Origin: Streptomyces sp. NBC_01460
Lineage (GTDB): Bacteria; Actinomycetota; Actinomycetes; Streptomycetales; Streptomycetaceae
Assembly (NCBI RefSeq): GCF_036227405.1
Contig: NZ_CP109473.1
Location: 7,626,001-7,690,000, forward strand
DNA length: 64,000 nucleotides
Reading direction: 5' to 3'
Shown: positions 53,314 through 62,169 of the stretch, piece after piece
How the letters are laid out: every line of letters begins with the position of its first letter
How positions within the stretch are numbered: position 1 is the stretch's first letter
Program-made: the position numbers and the translations under genes
The notes under the pieces: model-generated
What the model was told of the DNA's origin: nothing
Database searches by the model: none
The model's input: the letters and a program-made list of their open reading frames with translations, nothing else

Positions 53314-53892
53314 GTCAGGTCCTGGAGCACTTCCTCGAGTGGCTGCACCGGCTCTCCTTCACGGCGTGCGAGGGCGGTTCGCCATCGGTTGGACCGTACA
53401 GAAGGGAGGAGCGGCGCACGCAGGTGCGCAGGGGCGCGTGACCTTGGCTTCGGCCCGGGCGGGCGTCGGCGCCGTGGCCCCGCCTCGCTCGCGAGTTCCG
53501 CGCTGCCGAGCGGCCTCGGGCGGGCGGTAACCAGCGAGCCGACCCCCGGAGCGGTCGGGCGGCGACCGGCTGATGGCCATCCGTGAGTCGGAGCGATATC
53601 GGTGCCTGACAGGTCGGTGATGCGTGGGTGCGCGTCCTTCGTGTGTGCGAGGGGCCTCTCGCAATCCTGATGGCTCATCAGGTAAGTCGGCATCCGGTCA
53701 GCATGAGCCCCCGCGCGTTCCGGGGCGATCATCCCAACAGGCGCCCGTGCAAAGGGAAAGCCCAGGTAGGAAGAAGTCTCGCCCGACCGGAGCGATGTTC
53801 CTCACAAACATCTCGCGGGGGTGTCGGTGTAGAGTCGAGACAGCCTTTGACCTGCAGAAAGCAGGCAGGGAGCCGTCTTCGAGGAGTCCACA
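53314..53892. other. Intergenic region upstream of panD
   Basis: Overlapping frames on both strands have no motif I recognise. Near the end a TAGAGT -10-like hexamer (53830-53835) and a small CCTGC-agaaa-GCAGG hairpin (53851-53865) lie in the probable panD promoter and leader. Confidence 0.45.
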
Positions 53893-54318
53893 GTGCTGCG
53901 CACTCTGTTCAAGTCCAAGATTCACCGAGCCACCGTGACCCAGGCCGACCTGCACTACGTCGGCTCGGTCACCGTCGACGCCGATCTGATGGACGCCGCC
54001 GATCTGCTGCCCGGCGAGCTCGTGCACATCGTGGACATCGACAACGGCGCCCGGCTCGAGACGTACGTCATCGAGGGGGAGCGCGGCTCCGGCGTCATCG
54101 GGATCAACGGTGCCGCCGCCCACCTCGTCCACCCCGGTGACCTCGTCATTCTCATCAGCTACGCCCAGGTCGACGACGCCGAGGCGCGGGCCCTGGTGCC
54201 GAGCGTCGTGCACGTCGACGAGGGGAACCGCATCGTGGCCCTGGGAGCCGACGCGTCCGCCCCCGTGCCAGGTACACGCACCGAGCGCAGCCCGCAGGCC
54301 GTGCCCGCGCGGGGCTGA
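53893..54318 (+). CDS. panD: Aspartate 1-decarboxylase
   Basis: Makes beta-alanine for pantothenate and CoA from L-aspartate. The 141-residue proenzyme has the Gly24-Ser25 self-cleavage site in [10 protein letters not shown], which yields the pyruvoyl group, and conserved [20 protein letters not shown] and [20 protein letters not shown] (in part). The GTG at 53893 has GAGGAG 7 nt upstream. The last 20 residues are a variable tail. It is monocistronic, followed by a hairpin. It stands beside the acyl-CoA genes, but nothing in the sequence links its regulation to theirs. Confidence 0.95.
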   Translation: MLRTLFKSKIHRATVTQADLHYVGSVTVDADLMDAADLLPGELVHIVDIDNGARLETYVIEGERGSGVIGINGAAAHLVHPGDLVILISYAQVDDAEARALVPSVVHVDEGNRIVALGADASAPVPGTRTERSPQAVPARG

Positions 54319-54356
54319 CCGCCCGGGCGGCCACCGTACGAGGGGAACGCCTGCCA

Positions 54357-54394
54357 CCGGGCCCCTGCCACTCAGAGCAGGCGGCGGGGCCCGG
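54357..54394 (+). terminator. Terminator after panD
   Basis: CCGGGCCCC pairs with GGGGCCCGG, with a further short pairing (TGC/GCA-type) inside the loop, 39 nt after the stop. Confidence 0.6.
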
Positions 54395-54530
54395 AAGAGC
54401 GCCGGTCGGGGGACATCGACGTCAGGTGTCACGGTGTGTACGTGTGGACTCGGCGGGCGCGGGCAGCCGCACGGGGAGACGGTGGAGAGTGAGATCCACG
54501 CCTCCCGTTCGTCGCAGTTGGAGGACCGAG

Positions 54531-54734
54531 ATGACACAGCCGTATCCCGACCCCGTACCGCCCGCGCCGACGCCCCCGCCCGTGCCGGGGCCGCCGACAC
54601 CGGTGCCGTCCCCGCCGCCCGTGCCGCCGGGCCCCGTGCCTCCCGGTCCCGCGCCCGACCCGATTCCGCAGCCGCCGAACCCGAACCCCGAGCCGGTGCC
54701 CGAGCCGGAGCCCTCGCCCCAGCCGGCTGGGTGA
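54531..54734 (+). CDS. Small proline-rich protein
   Basis: A 67-residue protein that starts MTQPYPDPVPPAPTPPP and is almost entirely Pro, Val, Gly, Ser, Asn and Glu in PxP repeats. The ATG at 54531 has GGAGGA 6 nt upstream, good evidence for translation. There is no signal peptide, membrane segment or globular part. Similar microproteins occur in streptomycetes without known function; it is expected to be disordered or to form a polyproline helix. It is 212 nt downstream of panD and convergent with the encapsulin operon. Confidence 0.55.
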   Translation: MTQPYPDPVPPAPTPPPVPGPPTPVPSPPPVPPGPVPPGPAPDPIPQPPNPNPEPVPEPEPSPQPAG

Positions 54735-55000
54735 GCCGGAGCCCGCCAGCCGCCTCGGGAGCCATGGCAGCTCCGGGCGGCCGGGTGTCGACGCGGAAGC
54801 AGGCGGGCCGGCCGGTGTGCTCGCAGGTCAGGGCGCCGGTCAGGCCCGCTCCGGCAAGGTCGGCGTGGTGCCCGGGTCGTCGCCCGGCCGGCGACGACGG
54901 CCTCCCGGGGCGCGGGGAGGACCGCGCAGCGATCCGCCACAGAGCGTGGCCCCTTGTGCGAGGCGGGTTGCCGCGTACCCAGGACCCGCCGGTGCCCCCG

Positions 55001-55027
55001 TCCACCCGAGGTCCGGCTACGGGTGGA
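55001..55027 (-). terminator. Hairpin overlapping the end of the decarboxylase gene
   Basis: TCCACCCG (55001-55008) pairs with CGGGTGGA (55020-55027), so the stem includes the last codons and stop of the gene ending at 55017. It may end the leftward encapsulin operon. Confidence 0.4.
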
Positions 55028-56399
55028 GGCCCGTCAGAGCGGCGGCGTGGGCCAGTCCGCTCTCCTCGGCGACCGAGTCCAGTGACTGGGCGTCGCGCAC
55101 CGGGACGAAGCGCATGCCGCCGCTCTCCCCGGCGAAGCCGTACACGGCCGGCCGGGGCAGACTGTTGTACGCCCACGGGGTGGAGAAGTAGTACGCCCCG
55201 GTGTCGTACAGGGTCACGAAGTCACCCTCCCGCAGTTCGGGAAGTTCCCGGGCGTGGGCCACGATGTCCCCGGCGAAGCAGCACGGCCCCGCGATGTCCT
55301 GGACCATCGGCGGCCCGCTCCGGGGACGGCCCTCACCGTCGAACGCGCCGACCCGGAGCGGCCAGGCATCAGGCATGAAGACGGTACGGGTGGCGATCTG
55401 CGCCCCCGCGTGGGTCAGGGCGATACGGCGTCCGCCCGCTTCCTTGGTGTACTCGACGCGTGCCCCGATGAAGCCGTTCTTGGCGAGGAGGGACCTGCCG
55501 AACTCGGTGACCAGGTCGTAGTGCCCGTCGAAGAGTCCGGGAGCCGCCGCGCGCAGCGCCGCCACGTAGTCCGCGAAGGCGGGGCGCGCCTCGTCGTCCG
55601 CGAAGTTGACCGGCAGTCCGCCCCCGATGTCGATCCCGGTGACCCGACGGGTGCCCACCCGCCCGTTGATCTCCTCGGCGAGCAGGTACGTCTCCGCGAT
55701 GCCCGAGGCGATGAGCTCCAGAGAGCACCCCTGCGAGCCGACGTGGGCGTGCAGCCTGGTCAGCCAGGGCCGCTCGGCGAATGTCCGGACGACCTGCTCG
55801 CGGGTGCCGGGATCGCGCAGGGGCACGCCGAATTTCGAGGTGGCCGTCGCCGTACTCATGGCGCCGATGGAACCGCCCCCGACCTGCGGATTCACCCGCA
55901 ACCCGAGGACGGACGCCGAGCCGGGGGAGTGCAACTCCTCGATACGGCGCAGCTCGTCAAAACTGTCCGCGTTCACCGCGACACCGAGGGCCAGCGCGAG
56001 CCGGAGCTCGTCGCGGGTCTTGGCGGGGGAGTCCAGGACGATCCGTGCCGGAGGGAAACCCGCCTCGACCGCGAGCCTCAGCTCACCGGGGCTCGCGACC
56101 TCGCAGCCCATGCCGCTCTCCGCGAGCAGGTGCAGCACCGGGATCAGCGAGGCGGCCTTCGCGGCGAAGGTGTGCAGGACCCGTACGCCGGGCTCGGCGG
56201 CGAACGCGTCCCGCAGCGCGTCGACGGAGTCGCGTATCCCGTCCGCGTCCAGGAAACCGGCGAGGGGGCGTTTCTCGCCGAGCAGCCCCTCCTCCACTGC
56301 GAGGCGGAGCACCTCGGCGAACCGGGCGGAGCGTGCGGCGGGGGGAGGGCCCTCGGCCCTCGCGGGATCCGGTGGTGGCGTGCGGCGGGTGTCGTTGAT
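55017..56399 (-). CDS. Y4yA-like type III PLP-dependent decarboxylase, non-canonical start
   Basis: An alanine-racemase-fold decarboxylase of about 460 residues. The PLP Lys is in HTFAAKAAS, with CEVASPGELRLA, HAHVGSQG and DIGGGLPVNF for phosphate binding, and a C-terminal Cys-Glu-type region GPCCFAGD and LYDTGAYYFSTP. The run NPQVGGGSIGAMSTATATSKFG (in part) is like Y4yA-family enzymes. Between the encapsulin stop and residue V30 (GTG at 56312) there is no ATG, GTG or TTG in frame. ATC at 56399 has GCGAGG 5 nt upstream, and CTG at 56426 overlaps the encapsulin stop (CTGA). GTG 56312 would cut a conserved N-terminal helix. The substrate is unknown. Confidence 0.78.
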   Translation of the reverse strand: MNDTRRTPPPDPARAEGPPPAARSARFAEVLRLAVEEGLLGEKRPLAGFLDADGIRDSVDALRDAFAAEPGVRVLHTFAAKAASLIPVLHLLAESGMGCEVASPGELRLAVEAGFPPARIVLDSPAKTRDELRLALALGVAVNADSFDELRRIEELHSPGSASVLGLRVNPQVGGGSIGAMSTATATSKFGVPLRDPGTREQVVRTFAERPWLTRLHAHVGSQGCSLELIASGIAETYLLAEEINGRVGTRRVTGIDIGGGLPVNFADDEARPAFADYVAALRAAAPGLFDGHYDLVTEFGRSLLAKNGFIGARVEYTKEAGGRRIALTHAGAQIATRTVFMPDAWPLRVGAFDGEGRPRSGPPMVQDIAGPCCFAGDIVAHARELPELREGDFVTLYDTGAYYFSTPWAYNSLPRPAVYGFAGESGGMRFVPVRDAQSLDSVAEESGLAHAAALTGLHP

Positions 56400-56422
56400 G
56401 GGAGCCTCGCAGGTCGGAGCCT

Positions 56423-57220
56423 TCAGGCGATGAGCGGGACCACGGCCTCGGGTGTCAGCATCCGGAAGGTGAACGCCTGGTGGAAGTAGAGCCGGATGCT
56501 CGTCGCGTCGTGGTCCAGATATCCGATGGACAGGTCCTGCCCCAGGCAGAGCTCGAAGTCGCCGCCCCGGGTGGAGAGCAGGACCCCGCCGGTGACGGCG
56601 GGCGCCCACAGGATGGGTTCGTCGAGCTGGCGGGCCAGGTGGGTGGCCACCGGGTAGCCGTGGTCGGAGGTCTCGGTGGCCTCGGTGAACGCGTCCGCGC
56701 CGAGCAGGAGGCGGTAGGGGCCGTCGACACCCGCGAGCCGCAGACGGGTCAACGCCTGGCTCACCGCCGTCGGATAGTCCCGCGCGTCGGCGGGCAGCGG
56801 CACCGGCGCGTGCGAGGAACCGTCACGCAGCCCCGTGATGCCGGCTGCGGCGTACCCGTCGATGACGGCCATGTCCTCGGCGAACGCACAGGTACGAGCC
56901 GCGTCCTTGACCGGCTGCCAGTCGCTGTCCTCGGAGCCGCGTTCCACGTCGTCGACCGCAGCCCTGGTCAGCGTGAACGGCACCCGCCACTCGATGACCG
57001 GCGTGGCGGTGCGCGCCCGCGCGATCACATCGGGGGTGGGAGGGTCGATGTCCCGCAGATGCCCGTCGCCGATCGCCGACAGCTCCGGCCCCTGCGGGTC
57101 GCTGACGTCGACGACCCGGCGGCCCGCCACGTGACGGCTGAAGGTGCGTCTGGCCTCCTCCTCGATCTGCTGCCATGCGGAATCGGTGACGGGGGCGAGC
57201 TCGCGGTGCAGATTGTTCAT
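56423..57220 (-). CDS. enc: Encapsulin shell protein (family 1, linocin M18/CFP29 type)
   Basis: A 265-residue HK97-fold protein that self-assembles into an icosahedral protein nanocompartment. It starts MNNLHRELAPVTDSAW, then EEEARRTF, the GRRVVDVSDPQGPE loop and IEWRVPFTLTRAAVDD in the E-loop region, and ends with FELCLGQDLSIGYLDHD and FRMLTPEAVVPL, all typical of family 1 encapsulins. The ATG at 57220 overlaps the DyP stop (TGATG). Its cargo is the DyP peroxidase encoded just upstream, which carries the targeting tag. Oxidative-stress or lignin/aromatic-related roles have been proposed for such particles elsewhere. Confidence 0.95.
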   Translation of the reverse strand: MNNLHRELAPVTDSAWQQIEEEARRTFSRHVAGRRVVDVSDPQGPELSAIGDGHLRDIDPPTPDVIARARTATPVIEWRVPFTLTRAAVDDVERGSEDSDWQPVKDAARTCAFAEDMAVIDGYAAAGITGLRDGSSHAPVPLPADARDYPTAVSQALTRLRLAGVDGPYRLLLGADAFTEATETSDHGYPVATHLARQLDEPILWAPAVTGGVLLSTRGGDFELCLGQDLSIGYLDHDATSIRLYFHQAFTFRMLTPEAVVPLIA

Positions 57221-58284
57221 CACGGGGCGCTTTCTTGCAGGCTGCCGATGCGCAGCGAACCGTCGCGGACCATCGCCGCCCCGGAGGAGGGAGCCTCGGC
57301 GTCCGGCTCCGGGACGGCCGTGGTCCCGGCGGGGGAGGGCGGCGGTGGGGGATCGTCGAGGAAGCCGGCGCTCGGGGCGTGGAAGAGCGTGCCGGTGACC
57401 GCCGTCGAGAAGTCGAGGATGCGGTCGTGCGTGCCGGGCGGGCTGCCGAGGAACATGTTGCGGAGCATCTGCTCGGTGACGCCCGGGTCGGCTGCGTACC
57501 CGATGAAGTACGTGCCGAACGCGCCCTGTTCGAAGCTGCCGAACGGCATGTTGGCGCGCAGGATGTCCCGTTCGGTGCCGTCGTCCTCGGTGATGGTGTT
57601 CAGAGCGACGTGCGAATCCGCCGGCTTGACGTCGTCGGCGAGCTCGATGTCGCTGAACTTCGTACGGCCGATGATCCGTTCCTGCTGCTCGGTGCTCAGC
57701 CCGTTCCAGCCGGCCAGGTCGTGCAGGTACTTCTGCACGACGACGTAACTGCCGCCCTCGAAGGAGGGATCCTCCCGGCCTACCAGGGCCGCGGTCCTCG
57801 CGTCGTCGCCGACCGGGTTCTCCGTGCCGTCGACGAAGCCGAGCAGGTCCCGGTGGTCGAAGTAGCGGAAGCCGTGGACCTCGTCGACGACCTTCACCGC
57901 GCCGCCGAGCCGTCCGAGCAGCTGGGAGGCCCACTCGTAGCAGACGTCCATCTGCTCGGCGCGGACGTGGAACAGCAGGTCGCCCGGCGTGGCCGGAGCA
58001 TGGTGGACGGGGCCCCGCAACTCCTGGAAGGGGTGGAGGTGCGCCGGCCTCGGGCCCGCGAACAGCCGGTCCCAGGCGTCCGAGCCGAAACCCGTCACGC
58101 AGGCCAGACCGGCGCTCGGGACCCGGAAGCCGATCGACCGGGCGAACGCCGCGAGGTCGGGCAGCACCTCACGTACGGCGGACTCCCCGCCCGGGGTGAT
58201 CGTCGCCACCAGAACCACCGCGGCGCTGGTCAGCGGTGCTACGACGGGCTGGACCACGACGGGATCCGGTACGGCCTCGGACAT
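57220..58284 (-). CDS. DyP-type peroxidase, encapsulin cargo with C-terminal tag
   Basis: Heme peroxidase of 354 residues. The DyP hallmark GxxDG appears as GFVDGTENP with the distal Asp, the proximal His is in ADSHVALN, and the distal Arg is in DILRANMPFG. After the fold comes a Pro-rich, disordered linker (about residues 300-330) and the tag DGSLRIGSLQ near the C-terminus, close to the known encapsulin targeting peptide (S-L-x-I-G-S-L). The ATG at 58284 has GGAG 6 nt upstream. It is the first of three coupled genes (DyP, encapsulin, PLP decarboxylase). Confidence 0.95.
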   Translation of the reverse strand: MSEAVPDPVVVQPVVAPLTSAAVVLVATITPGGESAVREVLPDLAAFARSIGFRVPSAGLACVTGFGSDAWDRLFAGPRPAHLHPFQELRGPVHHAPATPGDLLFHVRAEQMDVCYEWASQLLGRLGGAVKVVDEVHGFRYFDHRDLLGFVDGTENPVGDDARTAALVGREDPSFEGGSYVVVQKYLHDLAGWNGLSTEQQERIIGRTKFSDIELADDVKPADSHVALNTITEDDGTERDILRANMPFGSFEQGAFGTYFIGYAADPGVTEQMLRNMFLGSPPGTHDRILDFSTAVTGTLFHAPSAGFLDDPPPPPSPAGTTAVPEPDAEAPSSGAAMVRDGSLRIGSLQESAP

Positions 58285-58407
58285 GCGCACTCCGTGGGTG
58301 GTGGACAGGGCTCCCTGCCACTTATCCACACCACGCTTCCGCCCGCACCCCGGAGCGGCCCGGCCGGGCGCTGCCCCTCGGGGCCCGTCAACGCCCCTGG
58401 GGCTCTC

Positions 58408-59520
58408 TCAGCCGGTGTGGAGGATCCGGAAGCGACCGGGGTCCGCCGGATCACGGTCGACGACCTGGACCGGCGTCCGGGCCCCTTGCCAGACGCCGCT
58501 TCCCGGAGTGCGGGCGAACCGGATCTGCCCACGGGTGCCCTCGACCGCCACGTGCGGCCACGACGCGGCGGTGCGCGCCCGGTCCCCACCGGAGGAACGC
58601 AGCACGTCGGCGAGGACGGCGATCGTGTCGTAGCCCTCGAAGGCGACGAAGGAGGGTGCCTCGCCCAGCCGCTCACGGAGTGCCGCCCCGACGCGGCGTC
58701 CGAGGGGGCCGAGGCGCTCGGGCAGGTAGCGCAGGAACGGGACGGCGGCGCCGTCGGCGCCCAGCGACGCCGCCCATGCGGCGAACTCCGGTTGCCCGGC
58801 CGGGGCACCGACCAGGATGCCTGCGAGTCGCCGGTCGTCGCGGACGGCCCTGACGAGCGGCACCGCCGGTTCCGGGTGGCCGACCAGAAGGAGGAGGGCG
58901 GTCGCGCGACGGCGGACGAGCTCGTCGCACACCGCCGCGGGGGTGAGCGCCCGCATGTCGAGTTCGACGACGGTGCCGCCGAGTGGAGCGAGGTACTCCC
59001 GCAGGACGCCGGTCCCCGCCGCCCAGTAGACACTCGGCTCGGCTGCGACGGCGACGCGGGTGTGACCCGCGCCGAGCAGGAAGTCGGCGTAGACCCGCCA
59101 GCCGCGGGACTGCGGCGGGGGGAGGCGGGCGACCCACTCCGTGGGCTGTTCGGTGAGCGCGTCGATGACCGCTGACGAACAGAGGAAGGGGAGGCCGAGG
59201 GCGTCGGCCCTGGTGGCAGCCGAGCAGGCGACCACGCTGTGGTACTCCCCGGCCAGGGCGGCCACGCCCAGCCGGGCCAGCTCGTCCACGGCGGCAGCGG
59301 CCCTCCCCGGATCAGCCGCGGTGTCCCGGACCAGCAGCTCGAGCGGCCGTCCGGCGACCCCACCGGCGTCATTGACCTCCTGGGCGGCCCACTCGATTCC
59401 GGCGAGCAGATGGTGACCCGCCTCGACCCAACCGGGCCGGCTCAGCGGAACGAGGACGCCGATCCGGAGGGGCGATCCGTCGGACGGCCCGGCTGCGGGC
59501 CGCGGTGCCGGTGTGTTCAT
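58408..59520 (-). CDS. Periplasmic-binding-like protein (Peripla_BP_6) without signal peptide
   Basis: A 370-residue protein of the branched-chain amino acid/amide-binding fold: RIGVLVPLSRPGWVEAG, GIEWAAQEVNDAGGVAGRPLEL and VALAGEYHSVVACSAA-like segments (each in part), then FEGYDTIAVLADVLR. Unlike transport proteins it starts MNTPAPRPAAGPSDG with no hydrophobic signal or lipobox, so it is probably cytoplasmic, possibly a sensor or a part of a multi-component system. No ABC permease or ATPase gene is adjacent. It is 123 nt upstream of the DyP gene in the same direction and could be in the same transcript. Confidence 0.75.
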   Translation of the reverse strand: MNTPAPRPAAGPSDGSPLRIGVLVPLSRPGWVEAGHHLLAGIEWAAQEVNDAGGVAGRPLELLVRDTAADPGRAAAAVDELARLGVAALAGEYHSVVACSAATRADALGLPFLCSSAVIDALTEQPTEWVARLPPPQSRGWRVYADFLLGAGHTRVAVAAEPSVYWAAGTGVLREYLAPLGGTVVELDMRALTPAAVCDELVRRRATALLLLVGHPEPAVPLVRAVRDDRRLAGILVGAPAGQPEFAAWAASLGADGAAVPFLRYLPERLGPLGRRVGAALRERLGEAPSFVAFEGYDTIAVLADVLRSSGGDRARTAASWPHVAVEGTRGQIRFARTPGSGVWQGARTPVQVVDRDPADPGRFRILHTG

Positions 59521-59738
59521 GCGTCGGCGTCTCCCGAGTGAGATGCGGCCGTACGTCGCCCGGACCGCGGAGTGAGCGTCGGTGGCGCCGAGAGTAACTC
59601 CCCACCGCTGGACCGCCGACAGCGGCCCTGGTCTCCCTGTCCGGCCGAATCCTGTGTGCTGTCCATCCGGCCGGCACCCGTCCCGGAAGGGGTGCTTCCC
59701 GGATGGCTGCCGGAGGTCGCCCTTCCTAGCCTCGGATC

Positions 59739-60911
59739 ATGATCTCCCGTCGTTCGCGCTTATCAGCCGCAGTGTTCGCCTTGGCCGTGTCGTCCCTTCC
59801 CCTCTCGGCGGCTTCGGCGGCATCCTCCTCCGCCGGTGCGGCGTCCGTGCAGCGTGATGCCGACGCGCTGCGTGATGCCGGTGTCACGGGTGTGGCGGTT
59901 CGCCTCGATACCCCGCACGGGACGGTGACGGCCCGCTCCGGGGTGGGGGACCTCGTCACGCGCCGCCCGGTCCCGGAGGACGGTTACCTCCGGCTGGGCA
60001 GTACGACCAAGACCTTCGTGGCCACCGTCGTGCTCCAACTGGTGGGCGAGAAACGGATCTCCCTCGACCGCACGGTGGAGCAGGTGCTGCCCGGGGTGGT
60101 GTCCGGAGCAGGGAACGACGGCCGGACCGTCACCGTCCGCGACCTGCTGCAACACACCAGCGGGCTGCCCGACTACATCTACGACGTCTTTCCCGACCCC
60201 GGTGAACGGACCTACTTCGCCCACCGGTGGCGTGCGTACGAGCCCGAGGAGTTGGTCGCCCTGGCCGTGCGCCACGAGCCCGACTTCCCGGCGGGCACCC
60301 GGTGGGCGTACTCCAACACGAACTACGTGCTCGCCGGAATGATCATCGAGAAGATCACGGGACGCACCTGGGAACAGGAGGTTCGCCGGCGCATCCTGCG
60401 CCCCCTCGGCCTGGAGCACACCGATACCCCCGGCACCCGGCCCTTCCTGCCGCACCCGCACGCAGTCGACTACCAGCAGTTCACCGCGGACGGCCCGATG
60501 GTGGACACCACGATCCCCTACCGCCCGTTCGACAGCGGGGCGGACGGCTCGATGACCGGCACGGCCCGCGACCTCAACCGCTTCTTCACCGCCCTGACCG
60601 GCGGAAGGCTGCTGAAGCCGGCCGAGCTCGCCGCCATGCGGACCATGGTCCGGGTGCCGGAGGACAGCGGCCACCCGGAAGGGACCAGGGACGGACCGGG
60701 GCTGTTCTTCACACCGCTGTCCTGCGGGGGTGGGTACCTCGGGCACGGAGGAAGCGGCTTCGGATACGTCGTCCGTGCCGCGGTCACGACGGACGGCCGG
60801 CTCTCCCTCACCGTCTCCGCGCACAGCCGCCCGGCGGACCCGCGGGCGGCCGCCCGTCAGGAGGACGCACTGCGCGACCTCGTCGACCACGCTCTGTGCC
60901 GCTCCGTGTGA
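59739..60911 (+). CDS. Secreted serine hydrolase (beta-lactamase/D,D-peptidase family)
   Basis: A 390-residue class C-like penicillin-recognising enzyme. Signal peptide about 1-27 (MISRRSRLSAAVFALAVSS..., ending SAASA), SxxK as STTK with the nucleophile Ser, YSN as WAYSNTN, and a C-terminal HGGSG box in GHGGSGFGY replacing the KTG triad. It probably acts as a D-alanyl-D-alanine carboxypeptidase or an esterase outside the cell. The ATG at 59739 was chosen as the start of the signal peptide; the ribosome site is weak. It is monocistronic, convergent with a small gene at 60946. Confidence 0.88.
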   Translation: MISRRSRLSAAVFALAVSSLPLSAASAASSSAGAASVQRDADALRDAGVTGVAVRLDTPHGTVTARSGVGDLVTRRPVPEDGYLRLGSTTKTFVATVVLQLVGEKRISLDRTVEQVLPGVVSGAGNDGRTVTVRDLLQHTSGLPDYIYDVFPDPGERTYFAHRWRAYEPEELVALAVRHEPDFPAGTRWAYSNTNYVLAGMIIEKITGRTWEQEVRRRILRPLGLEHTDTPGTRPFLPHPHAVDYQQFTADGPMVDTTIPYRPFDSGADGSMTGTARDLNRFFTALTGGRLLKPAELAAMRTMVRVPEDSGHPEGTRDGPGLFFTPLSCGGGYLGHGGSGFGYVVRAAVTTDGRLSLTVSAHSRPADPRAAARQEDALRDLVDHALCRSV

Positions 60912-60945
60912 GGGTGGGTGCCCGGGGGCGAACCCGCGGCAGCGC

Positions 60946-61167
60946 TCAGGCGGCGAGCCACTCGTGCGGCCGGCCGCCGCGCCACCGGACCCAGCCGGAG
61001 TCGTCCAGGAGCTGCTCCGGGTCGTCCAGGCCGGCGCGGCGGAGGAACTCGACGACGTCGCGGTCGTTGTGGGCGATGCCGAGGATGTGTGTCTCACCGG
61101 CGGTTCGGACGGAGACGCGGCGGCCGCCGTCGGCACCGAGCGGATGGACGGTGACAGGCGGGTTCAT
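60946..61167 (-). CDS. Conserved hypothetical small protein
   Basis: A 73-residue protein, MNPPVTVHPLGADGGRRVSV..., containing GETHILGIAHNDRDVVEFLRRAGL and ending WVRWRGGRPHEWLAA. It has a small alpha-beta composition with no membrane segment. The ATG at 61167 has GGTGGAGG directly upstream, tight but usable. I recall similar short streptomycete proteins but no function. It is 83 nt downstream of the siderophore-interacting protein gene in the same direction and could share its iron-controlled transcript. Confidence 0.6.
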   Translation of the reverse strand: MNPPVTVHPLGADGGRRVSVRTAGETHILGIAHNDRDVVEFLRRAGLDDPEQLLDDSGWVRWRGGRPHEWLAA

Positions 61168-61250
61168 GCCTCCACCGTGCCCAGGAATCCCGCCGCGCGC
61201 CACCGGCGGGAGCGGGGCGCCGGGGCCGCCGAGCCGGCTCACCCCGCCGG

Positions 61251-62081
61251 TCAGGCGTGCGCGAGCTTCCTCGCCTTCTTCTCGCTCTTCCAGAAGCCGG
61301 AGAAGGTGATGCGGTCCTTGGGGAGGCCGGCGCGGACGAGGTGGCGGCGGCCCTCGGTGGCGAGCGTCGACTCGCCGACGACGAACGCGTAGCCCGACGC
61401 GGCGACGGCGTGGTGGCGGCGGAGTTCGTCCAGGGCGGCGGCGCCGGGCACCGCGGTCGCGTCGTCGCGGATCACCCAGGTCACGGAGACGCCCGCCGGT
61501 GCGTCCAGCGGGCGGCGGTCCCCGGCGAGCGGGACCTCCTGGATGACCCGTCCCACGGTGTCGCGCGGGAGCGAGCGGAGGATGCCGGCGGTCGACGGCA
61601 GACCGCTCTCGTCGGCGACGACGAGCACCTCGGTGGCGTCGGCGGGGCGGTCGAAGATGAGGCCCTGGTCCAGCAGGGCGACCGGGTCACCGGGGAGGGC
61701 CGCGCACGCCCAGATCGCCGCGGCACCCTCGGGCTCACCCTCAGGGCCGCAGTGCACGACGAAGTCGATGTCCAGCTCGGCCGCTTCGGGGCGGAAGCCG
61801 GCGACGGTGTAGTTGGCGCAGTGCGGCCGTACGGCCTCCGGGATGGCGTAGTACGGATCCCACCAGCGCGAGCCGGAGAGCTCCGGGAGTACGAAATCCA
61901 CCTGGTGCGGCAGGCGCAGGAAGAGGCGGAACCAGTGGTCGTACCCCAGCCACGGGAAGTCGCTGAGGTGGGCACCGGTGATCGTCACCCGCTGCATCGA
62001 CGGGGAGAAGCGTCGGCTGCGCACCACTTCGCCACGGAACAGCCCGGGATTCGGCGGCATGAGCCTGGGAGTTTTCGACAC
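61251..62081 (-). CDS. Siderophore-interacting protein (FAD-dependent ferric reductase)
   Basis: A 276-residue SIP-family flavoprotein that reduces siderophore-bound ferric iron with NAD(P)H. N-terminal FAD domain with RRFSPSMQRVTITGAHL, YTVAGFRPEAAELDIDFV and HCGPEGEP; the C-terminal NAD(P) domain with LVVADESGLPSTAGIL, VVGESTLATEGRRHL and ITFSGFWKSEKKAR. These are diagnostic. The start at 62081 lies just downstream of an iron box (62088-62104), so the gene should be repressed by IdeR/DmdR when iron is plentiful. Confidence 0.94.
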   Translation of the reverse strand: MSKTPRLMPPNPGLFRGEVVRSRRFSPSMQRVTITGAHLSDFPWLGYDHWFRLFLRLPHQVDFVLPELSGSRWWDPYYAIPEAVRPHCANYTVAGFRPEAAELDIDFVVHCGPEGEPEGAAAIWACAALPGDPVALLDQGLIFDRPADATEVLVVADESGLPSTAGILRSLPRDTVGRVIQEVPLAGDRRPLDAPAGVSVTWVIRDDATAVPGAAALDELRRHHAVAASGYAFVVGESTLATEGRRHLVRAGLPKDRITFSGFWKSEKKARKLAHA

Positions 62082-62087
62082 AAAAGA

Positions 62088-62104
62088 AGGTTAGCCTAAG
62101 CTAA
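62088..62104. promoter_or_regulatory. Iron box (IdeR/DmdR type)
   Basis: AGGTTAGCCTAAGCTAA (reverse: TTAGCTTAGGCTAACCT) fits the iron-regulator consensus TTAGGTTAGGCTAACCTAA with few changes and lies directly before the siderophore-interacting protein gene. Confidence 0.88.
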
Positions 62105-62169
62105 TTAAATCCCCAAGCCTCCGTGCCCGTCATCTTTCTGCGCTACGGGACCCCCGTCCCGTCGCGCAC

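Noticed and set aside
53094..53732. 212-codon minus-strand frame downstream of ADH
   Set aside because: No motif, no ribosome site, and the composition changes along its length; left as unassigned intergenic DNA.
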